A DNA stretch of 12,197 nt, from the NCBI GenBank assembly GCA_030151165.1, contig JASLEM010000386.1, forward strand, positions 1 through 12,197. The letters run 5' to 3'. A program made the translations under genes and the position numbers. Source of the stretch: Burkholderiaceae bacterium (GTDB lineage: Bacteria; Pseudomonadota; Gammaproteobacteria; Burkholderiales; Burkholderiaceae). Below the pieces are notes generated by a model. It had not been told where the DNA came from. It saw only the letters and a list, made by a program, of their open reading frames with translations, and did no database searches. Shown here piece after piece: positions 1-7,448 of this stretch (positions are counted from its first letter, which is position 1; each line of letters starts with the position of its first letter).

Positions 1-1
1 C

Positions 2-1699
2 GCGCCCGGCCCGCGCGCGAAGCCGGTCTACGACCGCATCGCCGCGCGCCTGTTCGACGACACCGAGCAGCGCGAGCAGCTCTCGCAGGCCTTGCTGGCG
101 TCCGACTGGGACGTCGCGCGCGGCCTCGCCGAGCGCGCGGCCGACGCGCAGGTCGCGCAGACGCAGGCCTGGTCGCAGACGATCGAGAGGCTCGCCCGCG
201 GCCTCGAGCGCGGCGGCCGGCAGTGGACGGCGGCGCGCAAGAAGGACAGCCTGCAGCGCGTGCTCGACGGCAACCGCAGCGACCTGTCGCGGCTGCTGCA
301 GCGCGTGAAGCAGCTGGTGGCGTCGTGGGACGGCGATGTCGCGGACGACACCATCCCGGTCGACGAGGACGGCGCCGTCGATGCGCCGTCGAACGGCACG
401 AAGGGCGTCGAGACGCTGGACGCCGGCAACGCCGCGCGCCCGGCCGCGATCGAGCGCGAGGCCGTCGCCGCGCAGGACGCGGCCGACCCCGCCCACGCCA
501 CCGGCAGCGACTGGCCGCCGGTCATCGGCCACTACGACGCGGCGCTGCGCAGCGCGCTGCCGCCCGGCGACGAGCGCGCCGACGAACTGGCCGAAGAACT
601 GCGCGCGCTGCTCGCGAGCCTGCAGCGCGACGGCGCGACCTCGCCGCTCGTGGGCCAGGCGGCCGATGTCTGCGAGCGCGCGCGCCGGCTGCTGGCGCAT
701 CGCCACCACCTCGTCGACCAGCTGCATCGCCTCACGCAGGAGATGAGCGCCGGCCTCGCCGAGGTCGCGGAGGACGACAGCTGGGTCAAGGGCCAGAGCG
801 AGAGCCTGCGCCAGCACCTGGCCGACGAGCGCCCCGACGTGCGCTCGGTGCGCGCCGCCAGCGAGATGCTCGCGCTCACCCGCAGCCGCCAGCGCCAGGT
901 GCGCGCCGACCGCGACAAGGCGCGCAACGCGTTGAAGGACGCGATCTCGCAGATGCTGTCCGAGCTCGACGCGCTGGGCGACCACACCGGGCGCTTCAGC
1001 GACAGCGTCTCGCGCTACGTCGACACCGTCGCCAGCGCCGACTCGCTCGAGAGCCTCGCGGGCGTCGTGCGCCAGATGGTCGAGGAGAGCCGCGCCGTGC
1101 ACGGCCTCGTGAGCCAGACGCAGGAGCGGCTGCGCGACGGCCGCCAGCGCGCGGCGGATCTCGAGGCGCAGGTGCGCACGCTCGAGAGCGAGCTGAGGCG
1201 GCTGTCGGACGAGGTGTCGACCGACGTGCTGACCGAGGTCGCGAACCGGCGCGGGCTGATGCAGGCGTTCGAGGTCGAGACCGCGCGCCTCGAGCGCCAG
1301 GGCGGCCTGCTGGCCGTCGGCCTGATCGACATCGACAACTTCAAGAAGCTCAACGACACGCTGGGCCACGCCGCGGGCGACGTCGCGCTGAAGACGCTCG
1401 CGGGCCACGTGCAGAAGCAGCTGCGGCCGGTGGACGTCGTCGCGCGCTTCGGCGGCGAGGAGTTCGTCGTGCTGCTGCCGGGTGCCGAGGTGGCCGAGGC
1501 GCAGGTCACGCTGACGCGGCTGCAGCGCACGCTCAGCGCGAGCCTGTTCATGCACGACGGCCGCGAGGTGTTCGTCACCTTCTCCGCCGGCGTGACGACG
1601 TATCGTGCGGGCGAGCCGCTCGAGGCGGCGCTGGAGCGCGCGGACGAGGCGCTGTATGAGGCCAAGCGCACCGGAAAGAACCGCACCTGCATCGGCTGA
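2..1699 (+). CDS. GGDEF-domain diguanylate cyclase (5' end outside the window)
   Basis: Predicted to make cyclic di-GMP from two GTP, in the cytoplasm. The C-terminal GGDEF domain starts at the DVLTEVANRR motif (about 1223) and runs to the stop. The metal/substrate motif DIDNFKKLND lies at 1328-1357 and the active-site GGEEF at 1451-1465, so the catalytic residues look intact. An inhibitory-site RxxD (RPVD, 1424-1435) sits exactly five residues before GGEEF, which predicts product feedback inhibition. The domain ends with the usual ADEALYEAKRTGKNR. A helical, probably coiled-coil linker (about 1110-1220) precedes it. The remaining N-terminal part, roughly 370 residues in the window, is charged and Ala/Arg/Glu-rich, with no membrane segment and no domain I recognise. 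The frame is open to the left edge. The only internal early start is a TTG at 92 without a ribosome site, so the true start is upstream. It converges on the next gene with a 24-bp gap. Confidence 0.93.
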   Translation, partial: APGPRAKPVYDRIAARLFDDTEQREQLSQALLASDWDVARGLAERAADAQVAQTQAWSQTIERLARGLERGGRQWTAARKKDSLQRVLDGNRSDLSRLLQRVKQLVASWDGDVADDTIPVDEDGAVDAPSNGTKGVETLDAGNAARPAAIEREAVAAQDAADPAHATGSDWPPVIGHYDAALRSALPPGDERADELAEELRALLASLQRDGATSPLVGQAADVCERARRLLAHRHHLVDQLHRLTQEMSAGLAEVAEDDSWVKGQSESLRQHLADERPDVRSVRAASEMLALTRSRQRQVRADRDKARNALKDAISQMLSELDALGDHTGRFSDSVSRYVDTVASADSLESLAGVVRQMVEESRAVHGLVSQTQERLRDGRQRAADLEAQVRTLESELRRLSDEVSTDVLTEVANRRGLMQAFEVETARLERQGGLLAVGLIDIDNFKKLNDTLGHAAGDVALKTLAGHVQKQLRPVDVVARFGGEEFVVLLPGAEVAEAQVTLTRLQRTLSASLFMHDGREVFVTFSAGVTTYRAGEPLEAALERADEALYEAKRTGKNRTCIG

Positions 1700-1723
1700 G
1701 CGCGTGCGCGTGACGCGCGCGCC

Positions 1724-2677
1724 TCAGCGTCCGTAGAGCGCATCCTCGCGCAGGCCCATGCGGCGCGACGCGTGGACGGCCGGGTGCGTGGCGAGCGCGA
1801 GGCGGTCGGCGGCGCGGGCGAGGCGGCGCACGAGCGCGCGTTGCCAGCGCGTGAGCGCCCAGGCCCGGCCGTCGAGGCCGAGGCGCTCGCGCGTCCAGGC
1901 GGGCAGGCAGTCGATCGCGGCCTTGACGAGCCAGCGCTGCACGGGCCGCGCGATCCAGGGCAGGGCGGGCAAGCGCAGCATGATGTCGAGGAACTCGAGC
2001 ACGATGGGCGAGGACTCGAGGCGCGGCCGCATCTGCTCGAACAGCGCGACGACGTCGGCCTCGCAGGCCGGCGGCACGGCCACGCCGTACAGGCGCGCGG
2101 CGGGCCGGCCTTCGGCGTAGAAGGCGTCGCGCTCGGCCGGCGTCAGCGCGCGCACGTGGCGTTCGAACGCCTCCAGGAATCCGAACGAGGCGGTCGATTG
2201 CACCCACGCGAGCAGGGCGTCGTCGCTGGCGCGGTAGGCCGTGCCGTCCGGCGTGTGTCCGGTGATGGCCGCGTGGCGCCGGTTGACGGCCTCGATCATC
2301 GCGGCGGCGCGGCTGCGCGGCCCGTAGACGGTCATCATCGCGGCCCAGGCCGTGCGCTGCATGCGGGCGAGCGGCTGCGTGCGGAACGTCGTGTGTTCCC
2401 ACACGCCGCTGCGCACGCGGGGCTCGGCGAGCTCGAGGATCACGGCCGCGACGCCGCCGACGAAGACGGACACCGGGTTCTTGAAGACCTGCCACGACAC
2501 CGAGTCCGCCGCGCTGAGCGCGGGCTCGAGCGGCGGCGCATCGAAGTCATCCGCGCGCAGGCCGGGCGGCGTCAGGCGGTCGCGCAGCAGGGTCTCGAGG
2601 CGCCGGCGCAGGAACGCGGGCGGCCGCAGCGAGCGCGTCGCGGGCGTCTTCGAATCTGGGGGGGTGGCGGCGTGCAT
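1724..2677 (-). CDS. MpaB/DUF2236-type oxygenase family protein
   Basis: A 317-residue protein resembling the DUF2236 family, which includes the fungal oxygenase MpaB and the rubber-cleaving haem protein Lcp. The family pattern is visible: an RxxRT-type segment (R105, T109) followed by NRRHAAITG (H135), then TPDGTAYRASDDALLAWV (142-159). In Lcp an Arg/Thr pair about 30 residues before a histidine is conserved and the histidine binds haem. R105/T109/H135 have similar spacing, so haem binding is plausible but inferred. The WVH motif common in the family reads WVQ here (Q160). I see no signal peptide or clear membrane helix, and the substrate is unknown. The ATG at 2675-2677 was chosen because the family-like sequence begins soon after it; the longer open frame upstream runs antisense through the next gene. 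The ribosome site is weak (GAGAA-like). It is transcribed divergently from the Wzi-PAP2 gene. Confidence 0.85.
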   Translation of the reverse strand: MHAATPPDSKTPATRSLRPPAFLRRRLETLLRDRLTPPGLRADDFDAPPLEPALSAADSVSWQVFKNPVSVFVGGVAAVILELAEPRVRSGVWEHTTFRTQPLARMQRTAWAAMMTVYGPRSRAAAMIEAVNRRHAAITGHTPDGTAYRASDDALLAWVQSTASFGFLEAFERHVRALTPAERDAFYAEGRPAARLYGVAVPPACEADVVALFEQMRPRLESSPIVLEFLDIMLRLPALPWIARPVQRWLVKAAIDCLPAWTRERLGLDGRAWALTRWQRALVRRLARAADRLALATHPAVHASRRMGLREDALYGR

Positions 2678-2721
2678 CGTCGGCGAATTCTCGCCCGAGC
2701 GCCGGGACTTCAGCTTTGACA

Positions 2722-2773
2722 GGCAAAATCGGGCCTGCCGCGCGAGCAGCCCGGCAAAGCATCGGGCCTGCCG
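2722..2773. repeat. Imperfect direct repeat in the divergent spacer
   Basis: GGCAAAATCGGGCCTGCCG (2722-2740) recurs as GGCAAAGCATCGGGCCTGCCG (2753-2773), identical apart from a two-base insertion. The shared 13-mer ATCGGGCCTGCCG starts at 2728 and at 2761, 33 bp apart, close to three helical turns. The first copy also contains the inverted arms CAGGC/GCCTG. A TTGACA hexamer overlaps the left side (2716-2721) but has no convincing -10 partner. The position between two divergent starts suggests regulator binding sites; this is inference. Confidence 0.55.
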
Positions 2774-2828
2774 TGCCGTGCGCCGCGAGGGCAACGCGGT
2801 GCGCCGCCACGAATCAGAAAGGGAGAGG

Positions 2829-4976
2829 ATGACCGCATCCTGGAAGTTGCGCCACCGACGACGATCGGTGGCGGGTCGCAGCATTGCTGTCTGCGCCGCC
2901 ATCGGGTTGATGTCGACGGCCCATGCGGCGCCGTCGGTGCCGTGGATGCCCGACATCGCGAGCCGCCACGCGATCGAGCTGCTGGTCGACGAGGCCGGCC
3001 TCGACCTGCCCGTCATGCAGTGGCCGCTGCCGCGCGACGCCGTCGTCCAGGCGCTGGACGCGCTGCCCGCCGACCTGCCCGTGTCGCTGGCGGTGGCGCG
3101 CGACCGCGTGCGCGCCGACCTGCGCCGCCAGCAGTCCGCGCTGCTCGCGGTGCGCGCGCGGCCGCAGGTCGACACGCTGGCCGGCTTCGGCGACGACGCG
3201 ACGCCCGGCACCGGCGTCGAGATGCGCAGCGGCGAATGGGACGCGCCGGGCGTCGCGCTGCAGCTGGGCGTGCGCGCCGAGTCGCGGCCGGTGCCGCAGC
3301 AGCAGGGCAGCGTGCTGCGCCTGGACGACAGCGCCGCCGTCACCGGCGCCTACGGCGTGCAGCTGCAGGCGTGGGCGCATCGCAGCTGGTGGGGCCCGGG
3401 CTGGCAGAGCGCGCTCGCGCTGAGCAACAACGCGCCCGCGCTGGCGGGCGTGGGCCTGCAGCGGGCGTCGGCATCGACGTCCGAATCGCCGTGGCTGTCG
3501 TGGCTCGGGCCTTGGAGCATCGAGGCCTTCGTCGCGCGCGCCGAGGGCGACTCGACGCCGGCGCATCCGTTCATCGTCGGCAGCCGCTTCGAGTTCCGTC
3601 CGTTCTCGCATCTCGAGATCGGCATCGAGCGCACCGCGCAATGGGGCGGCGCCGGGCGCAACCAGTCGCTGCACAGCTTCGCGGACATGCTGCTGAGCCT
3701 GCACACCAACGCCGACACGCCGTCCCAGGAATCCGAGGATCCCGCCAACGAGATGGCGGGCTACGACGTCCGCGTGACCTGCCCCGCGATCCTGCACTGC
3801 GCGATCTACGGCCAGGCGATCGGCGAGGATTCGGCAGGCGGCCTGCCGTCGCGCTTCCTGGCGATGGGCGGGTTCGAGGTCTGGAGCCCCGACGGCACGC
3901 AGCGCTTCTTCGTCGAGGACGCGCGCACCAGCGCCTACAAGGACTGGTTCGGCGCGCCGATGACGGACTACGCGTACCGCAACTACGCCTACCCCTCGGG
4001 GTATACGAACGCCAACCGCTGGCTCGGTGCCAACGTCGGGCCGGACTCGCGCATCGCCACCTTCGGCTGGATCGACGCCGACGCCGACAGCACCGTGCGC
4101 GTGAGCGTCGGCCACATCGGCTCGCGCGTGGGCAGCTTCGACCCGACGACCTTCGACCCGCAGAGCTCGGGCCGCATGCTCGCGGTGTCGGCTCGCCGCT
4201 CGTTCGCGTGGGGCGCGGCGACGTGGACGCCCGAGCTGGACTGGTACCGCCTCGACGCGCCCGCGGGCGTGCGCCAGCAGGCGCGCGTCGGGCTCGAGAT
4301 GAGCGTCGACCTGGACGACATGGCGCACGCGACGTCGAGCCGCTTCGACGAGGCGTTCGCCGGCCGGCACGGCGACGTCGGCACGCAGGTGCTGGTCGGC
4401 GCCGCGCTGATCGGCGGCGCGGCCCTGCTGGACAAGCCCGCCGACCACTACGCGCAGCTGCACGGCCGCGACGTGCCGGAGCTCGCCGTGCGCAAGGTCG
4501 GCGACGTGCTGCCCTTCATCGAGCTGGGCGGCGCGGGCGTGGCGTGGCTGGCGGCGTCCGACGCGCGGGCGCAGCGCGTGGGCCTGACCAGCGTGGAGTC
4601 GGGCCTGACCGCGATGGCGCTGGCCGAGGGGCTGAAGAAGGTCACGAAGCGCGCGCGGCCGACCGAGGATCGCGGCCCGGGCGATTTCGGGCACTCGTCG
4701 GACGGCGGCTTCCCGTCGCTGCACGCGGCGCTCGCCTGGAGCGTGCTGACGCCGGTGGCGCAGGAGTACGACGCGCCGTGGCTGTACGGCGTGGCGGGCG
4801 TGACGAACGCCGCGCGCGTGTTCGGCCGCAAGCACTGGCTGTCCGACACCGCCGCGGGCGCCGTGATGGGCTACTGGATCGGCGACGCGTTCCAGGCGCA
4901 CAACGCGGACGGCGCGTCGAAGGCGCAGGTCGCGATCGGGCCGCGCTCGGTGGCGGTGTCCATCCCGTTCCAGTGA
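2829..4976 (+). CDS. Exported Wzi-like outer-membrane barrel fused to a PAP2 phosphatase domain
   Basis: A 715-residue protein. The N-terminus is a signal peptide with a basic start and a likely cut after AHA (residue 33). Residues of about 40-510 look like a capsule-assembly Wzi-type beta-barrel, with alternating aromatic strands, RSWWGPGW and the segment GQAIGEDSAGGLPSRF. Wzi proteins sit in the outer membrane and help anchor capsular polysaccharide. The C-terminus (about 520-700) carries a PAP2-superfamily site: K603-x6-R610-P611, then P629-S-L-H632, then R663-x5-H669-x3-D673. These acid-phosphatase residues act on lipid pyrophosphates or phosphates. PSLH replaces the usual PSGH and AR replaces SR, but the Lys, Arg, His and Asp residues are all present. 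The ATG at 2829 follows a good ribosome site (GGGAGAGG) and starts a clean signal peptide. The open frame to 2352 is antisense to the oxygenase gene. It is probably monocistronic, ending 24 bp from the convergent MATE gene. Confidence 0.88.
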   Translation: MTASWKLRHRRRSVAGRSIAVCAAIGLMSTAHAAPSVPWMPDIASRHAIELLVDEAGLDLPVMQWPLPRDAVVQALDALPADLPVSLAVARDRVRADLRRQQSALLAVRARPQVDTLAGFGDDATPGTGVEMRSGEWDAPGVALQLGVRAESRPVPQQQGSVLRLDDSAAVTGAYGVQLQAWAHRSWWGPGWQSALALSNNAPALAGVGLQRASASTSESPWLSWLGPWSIEAFVARAEGDSTPAHPFIVGSRFEFRPFSHLEIGIERTAQWGGAGRNQSLHSFADMLLSLHTNADTPSQESEDPANEMAGYDVRVTCPAILHCAIYGQAIGEDSAGGLPSRFLAMGGFEVWSPDGTQRFFVEDARTSAYKDWFGAPMTDYAYRNYAYPSGYTNANRWLGANVGPDSRIATFGWIDADADSTVRVSVGHIGSRVGSFDPTTFDPQSSGRMLAVSARRSFAWGAATWTPELDWYRLDAPAGVRQQARVGLEMSVDLDDMAHATSSRFDEAFAGRHGDVGTQVLVGAALIGGAALLDKPADHYAQLHGRDVPELAVRKVGDVLPFIELGGAGVAWLAASDARAQRVGLTSVESGLTAMALAEGLKKVTKRARPTEDRGPGDFGHSSDGGFPSLHAALAWSVLTPVAQEYDAPWLYGVAGVTNAARVFGRKHWLSDTAAGAVMGYWIGDAFQAHNADGASKAQVAIGPRSVAVSIPFQ

Positions 4977-5000
4977 GCGCGGGGCGGCGGCCGCCGGGGC

Positions 5001-6374
5001 TCAGGCCGTGGCGGGCCGCGCGTCCATGGCCGGCGCCGGCGCGCCGAGCCGCCGGTTCATCTGCCAGCGCACCAGCAGCGCGCTGACCGCGGCCTGCGCC
5101 ACGGTCGTCGCGACCGACAGGTGCCACAGCGTCGTCAGCGTGAAGCCGGCGCGATGCGACAGCAGCGTCGCCGGCACGACGAACAGCACGAGGCGCGTCG
5201 CCGAGCTCGCGAGCGCGGGCAGCGTGTTGCCGAGCGCCTGGAACATGCCCGAGCAGCCGAAGACGACGCCGGCGGCGAAGAAGTTCCACGAGATCGTGCG
5301 CAGGAACTCCACGCCGACCTGCGCGGCCCGCGCGTCCTGCGTGAACCACGCGACGGGCACCTCGGGCCACAGCTGGCACACGGCGACCATGCCGGTGCCG
5401 AGCAGCATCTCGATCAGCAGTGCCTGCTTCAGCGTCTCGCGCACGCGCGCGGGCTGGCGCGCGCCGACGTTCTGCCCGGCGATGGCGGGCACGGCGAACG
5501 CGATGGCCATCGCGGGCATCAGGATCGCCTGCAGCACGCGCGAGCCGATGCCGAAGCCGGCCTGCGCGTCGGGGCCGAAGCCGCGGATGAGCGCGAAGGT
5601 GGCCGCGTTCAGCAGGAACATCAGCACGATCTCGCCGCCGGCGGGCACGCCGATGCGCAGCATCTGCCATTGCGCGCTCCAGCGCGGGCGCAGCGCGCGC
5701 CGGTCGAGCCGGACGTAGGTCTCGAGCCGCACGAAGTACGCGACCATCATCGCGAGGCCGACGACGCCGGCGATGCTGCTCGCCAGCCCCGCGCCGGCGA
5801 CGCCCATCGGCCGGTGCGTGCCCCAGCCCGCGATCAGCACCGGCGCGAGCGCGATGTTGACGGCGAGCGTGACGAGCCGCACGGCCATGGCCGGCTTCGT
5901 GATGCCCGTGCCCTGCAGCGAGGCGCCGACCGATGCGAACGCGAACTGCAGCGCGAGGCCGGGCAGGTACCACAGCAGGTAGCTCGTGCCGGCGTCGGCG
6001 ATCGCCGCGCTCGCGCCGACGCCCTGCATGAAGCGCGCGATGCCGAACGCGCCGGCCACGAGTGTCAGCACGGTGCAGGCGAGCGCGAGCAGCAGCGACT
6101 GGTTGAAGACGAGGTTGGCTTCGCCGCGATCCTTCGCGCCCACCGCGCGCGAGATCGGCGCCATCGTGCCGACGCTGAGCATCTGGGTCAGCGCCATCAC
6201 CAGCAGCACCACGGCGCCCGCCGCGCTCACGCCGGCGACCTCGTCGGTGCCCAGGCGCGAGACGAAGTACAGGTCGACGAGGTAGTACAGCGTCTGCACC
6301 AGCATGCCGATGGTGATGGGCGTGGCCATCGCGACGATGTGGCGGCGTATCGAGCCTTGGGTCAGGTCTTTCAT
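5001..6374 (-). CDS. MATE family multidrug/toxin efflux transporter
   Basis: A 457-residue inner-membrane protein with about 12 hydrophobic segments, the normal size and topology of the MATE family. These exporters use a Na+ or H+ gradient to expel cationic drugs, dyes or metabolites. Family sequence is clear near the N-terminus: ATPITIGMLVQTLYYLVDLYFVSRLG spans residues 17-42, with D34 in the first helix. The second half repeats the pattern, with GVPAGGEIVLMFLLNAATF and PAIAGQNVGA typical of the internally duplicated fold. The ATG at 6372-6374 is preferred to the longer frame from 6470. It follows an AGGAA ribosome site, and MKDLTQGSIRRHI is a typical MATE start, whereas the upstream extension is not membrane-like. 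The substrate cannot be told. It is divergent from the EcsC gene, and a candidate promoter lies in the shared spacer. Confidence 0.93.
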   Translation of the reverse strand: MKDLTQGSIRRHIVAMATPITIGMLVQTLYYLVDLYFVSRLGTDEVAGVSAAGAVVLLVMALTQMLSVGTMAPISRAVGAKDRGEANLVFNQSLLLALACTVLTLVAGAFGIARFMQGVGASAAIADAGTSYLLWYLPGLALQFAFASVGASLQGTGITKPAMAVRLVTLAVNIALAPVLIAGWGTHRPMGVAGAGLASSIAGVVGLAMMVAYFVRLETYVRLDRRALRPRWSAQWQMLRIGVPAGGEIVLMFLLNAATFALIRGFGPDAQAGFGIGSRVLQAILMPAMAIAFAVPAIAGQNVGARQPARVRETLKQALLIEMLLGTGMVAVCQLWPEVPVAWFTQDARAAQVGVEFLRTISWNFFAAGVVFGCSGMFQALGNTLPALASSATRLVLFVVPATLLSHRAGFTLTTLWHLSVATTVAQAAVSALLVRWQMNRRLGAPAPAMDARPATA

Positions 6375-6442
6375 GGGCGGGTTCCTGCGGGAGCGTGCGG
6401 CGCTGGGCGCCTGCGGTGTGTTGCGGATGACAGCCGAACGAG

Positions 6443-6470
6443 ATGATAAACAAACGTTGCCTTTGCGCAA
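6443..6470 (-). promoter_or_regulatory. Candidate sigma-70 promoter for the MATE gene
   Basis: On the minus strand, TTGCGC (6465-6470) and TATCAT (6443-6448) are separated by 16 bp. The -10 matches TATAAT at five of six bases; the -35 matches only its TTG. The element lies in the only AT-rich patch of the 181-bp spacer, about 70 bp before the MATE start. It overlaps the palindrome TTTGCGCAAA. Moderate to weak evidence. Confidence 0.4.
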
Positions 6471-6481
6471 ATGGATTTATC
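6445..6481. promoter_or_regulatory. Inverted repeats in the MATE/EcsC spacer, possible operator
   Basis: GATAAA (6445-6450) and TTTATC (6476-6481) form inverted arms around the candidate MATE promoter. Inside them, TTTGCGCAAA (6462-6471) is a perfect 10-bp palindrome. The two symmetries are not concentric (centres 6463 and 6466.5), so they may be separate sites. A regulator bound here could control both divergent genes. No regulator gene is in the window. Confidence 0.35.
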
Positions 6482-6555
6482 AAACAGCGTGGTGCGCCCG
6501 CCTCGGCCCGTGGCTTGCCCGACGGGGTATCGTGCAGCACAAGGAGCCCGATCCC

Positions 6556-7380
6556 GTGAACGAGACGATGACCATGCAAGCCGCCGACCTCCAGGCGCTG
6601 GCCGACGCGGTGCGCCGGATCGAGCGCCCCAGCGTGGGCGCGCGCATCGCGGGCGTCGTCGGCTCGCCGATCGAGAAGCTGGTCGGCATGCTGCCGGCGC
6701 GCGCGTCGCAGGCGATCGGCGCGGCGGCGCGCAAGGCGATCCACGGGGCGCTGAAGCTGTCGCTGCGCACGCTCGCCGCGCACGACCCGCTCGCCGGTGC
6801 CGCGCCGCCGCGGGCATCGAACCGCTGGCACAAGGTGGCGAGCGCGGCGAGCGGCGCGGCCGGCGGCGCGTTCGGGCTCGCGGCGCTGACGGTGGAACTG
6901 CCGGTGTCGACGACGATCATGATGCGCTCCATCGCGGACGTCGCGCGCAGCGAGGGCGCCGATCTCGGCGATCGCCGCACGCAGCTCGAATGCGTGATGG
7001 TGCTCGGGCTCGGCGGCGCGTCGCCGGCGGACGACGCGGCCGAGGTCGGCTACTTCGCGGTGCGCGAGGCGATGACGCGCGCGGTCAGCAGTGCCGCCGC
7101 GCACATCGCGCACCACGGCCTCGCGAAGGAGGGCGCGCCGGCGCTCGTGCGACTCATCACGCTGATCGCCGAGCACTACTCGGTCAACGTCACCGAGAAG
7201 GCCGCCGCGCAGATGGTGCCGCTGATCGGCGCGGTGGGCGGGGCGGCCATCAACACGATCTTCATCGACCACTTCCAGTCGGTGGCGCACGGCCACTTCG
7301 CGGTGCGGCGGCTCGAGCGCAAGTACGGCGAAGCGGTGGTGCGCGAGAAGTATCGCGAGCTCGCGGCGCAGGCCGCCTGA
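6556..7380 (+). CDS. EcsC family protein
   Basis: A 274-residue protein resembling the EcsC family, named for the third gene of the Bacillus ecs locus; its biochemical role is not established. Recognisable parts are a Gly/Ala-rich segment (ASGAAGGAFGLAALTVELP) leading into TTIMMRSIADVARSEGADL, and a C-terminal block with VPLIGAVGGAAINTIFIDHF, then GHFAVRRLERKYGEAVV. This order is characteristic of the family. Two stretches are hydrophobic enough for membrane association, but there is no signal peptide. The GTG at 6556 was chosen because a perfect AAGGAG ribosome site (6541-6546) lies nine bases upstream. The frame stays open to 6304 but would overlap the MATE start. No EcsA/EcsB transporter genes are nearby, so this is a stand-alone member. 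The S41-type gene follows after 64 bp in the same direction and could be co-transcribed. Confidence 0.88.
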   Translation: MNETMTMQAADLQALADAVRRIERPSVGARIAGVVGSPIEKLVGMLPARASQAIGAAARKAIHGALKLSLRTLAAHDPLAGAAPPRASNRWHKVASAASGAAGGAFGLAALTVELPVSTTIMMRSIADVARSEGADLGDRRTQLECVMVLGLGGASPADDAAEVGYFAVREAMTRAVSSAAAHIAHHGLAKEGAPALVRLITLIAEHYSVNVTEKAAAQMVPLIGAVGGAAINTIFIDHFQSVAHGHFAVRRLERKYGEAVVREKYRELAAQAA

Positions 7381-7415
7381 GGCGCGCGCCGCGGCTGGTC
7401 GTATATTCGCGTGCC

Positions 7416-7448
7416 ATGTCGGCACGGCCACCGCCCCTCGACGAATGA
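7416..7448 (+). other. Possible 10-codon leader ORF overlapping the S41 start
   Basis: ATG at 7416 opens a 10-codon frame (MSARPPPLDE) whose TGA overlaps the ATG of the S41-type gene in an ATGA junction (7445-7448). It contains three consecutive prolines. A TATATT hexamer lies just upstream (7402-7407). The S41 gene has no clear ribosome site of its own, so translational coupling is conceivable. A short frame like this is easily due to chance. Confidence 0.2.

Noticed and set aside
2716..2721. Perfect TTGACA as a promoter for the Wzi-PAP2 gene
   Set aside because: At 16-18 bp spacing the next bases are pure G/C with no -10-like hexamer.
2352..2828. N-terminal extension of the Wzi-PAP2 frame
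   Set aside because: It is antisense to the oxygenase gene, and the ATG at 2829 has a good ribosome site and opens a clean signal peptide.
4981..5000. CGGCGGCCGCCG palindrome between the convergent Wzi-PAP2 and MATE genes as a terminator
   Set aside because: It has no loop-forming spacer and no T-run; in DNA this GC-rich such palindromes are common.
6304..6555. N-terminal extension of the EcsC frame
   Set aside because: It overlaps the MATE start on the opposite strand, and the GTG at 6556 has a perfect AAGGAG nine bases upstream.
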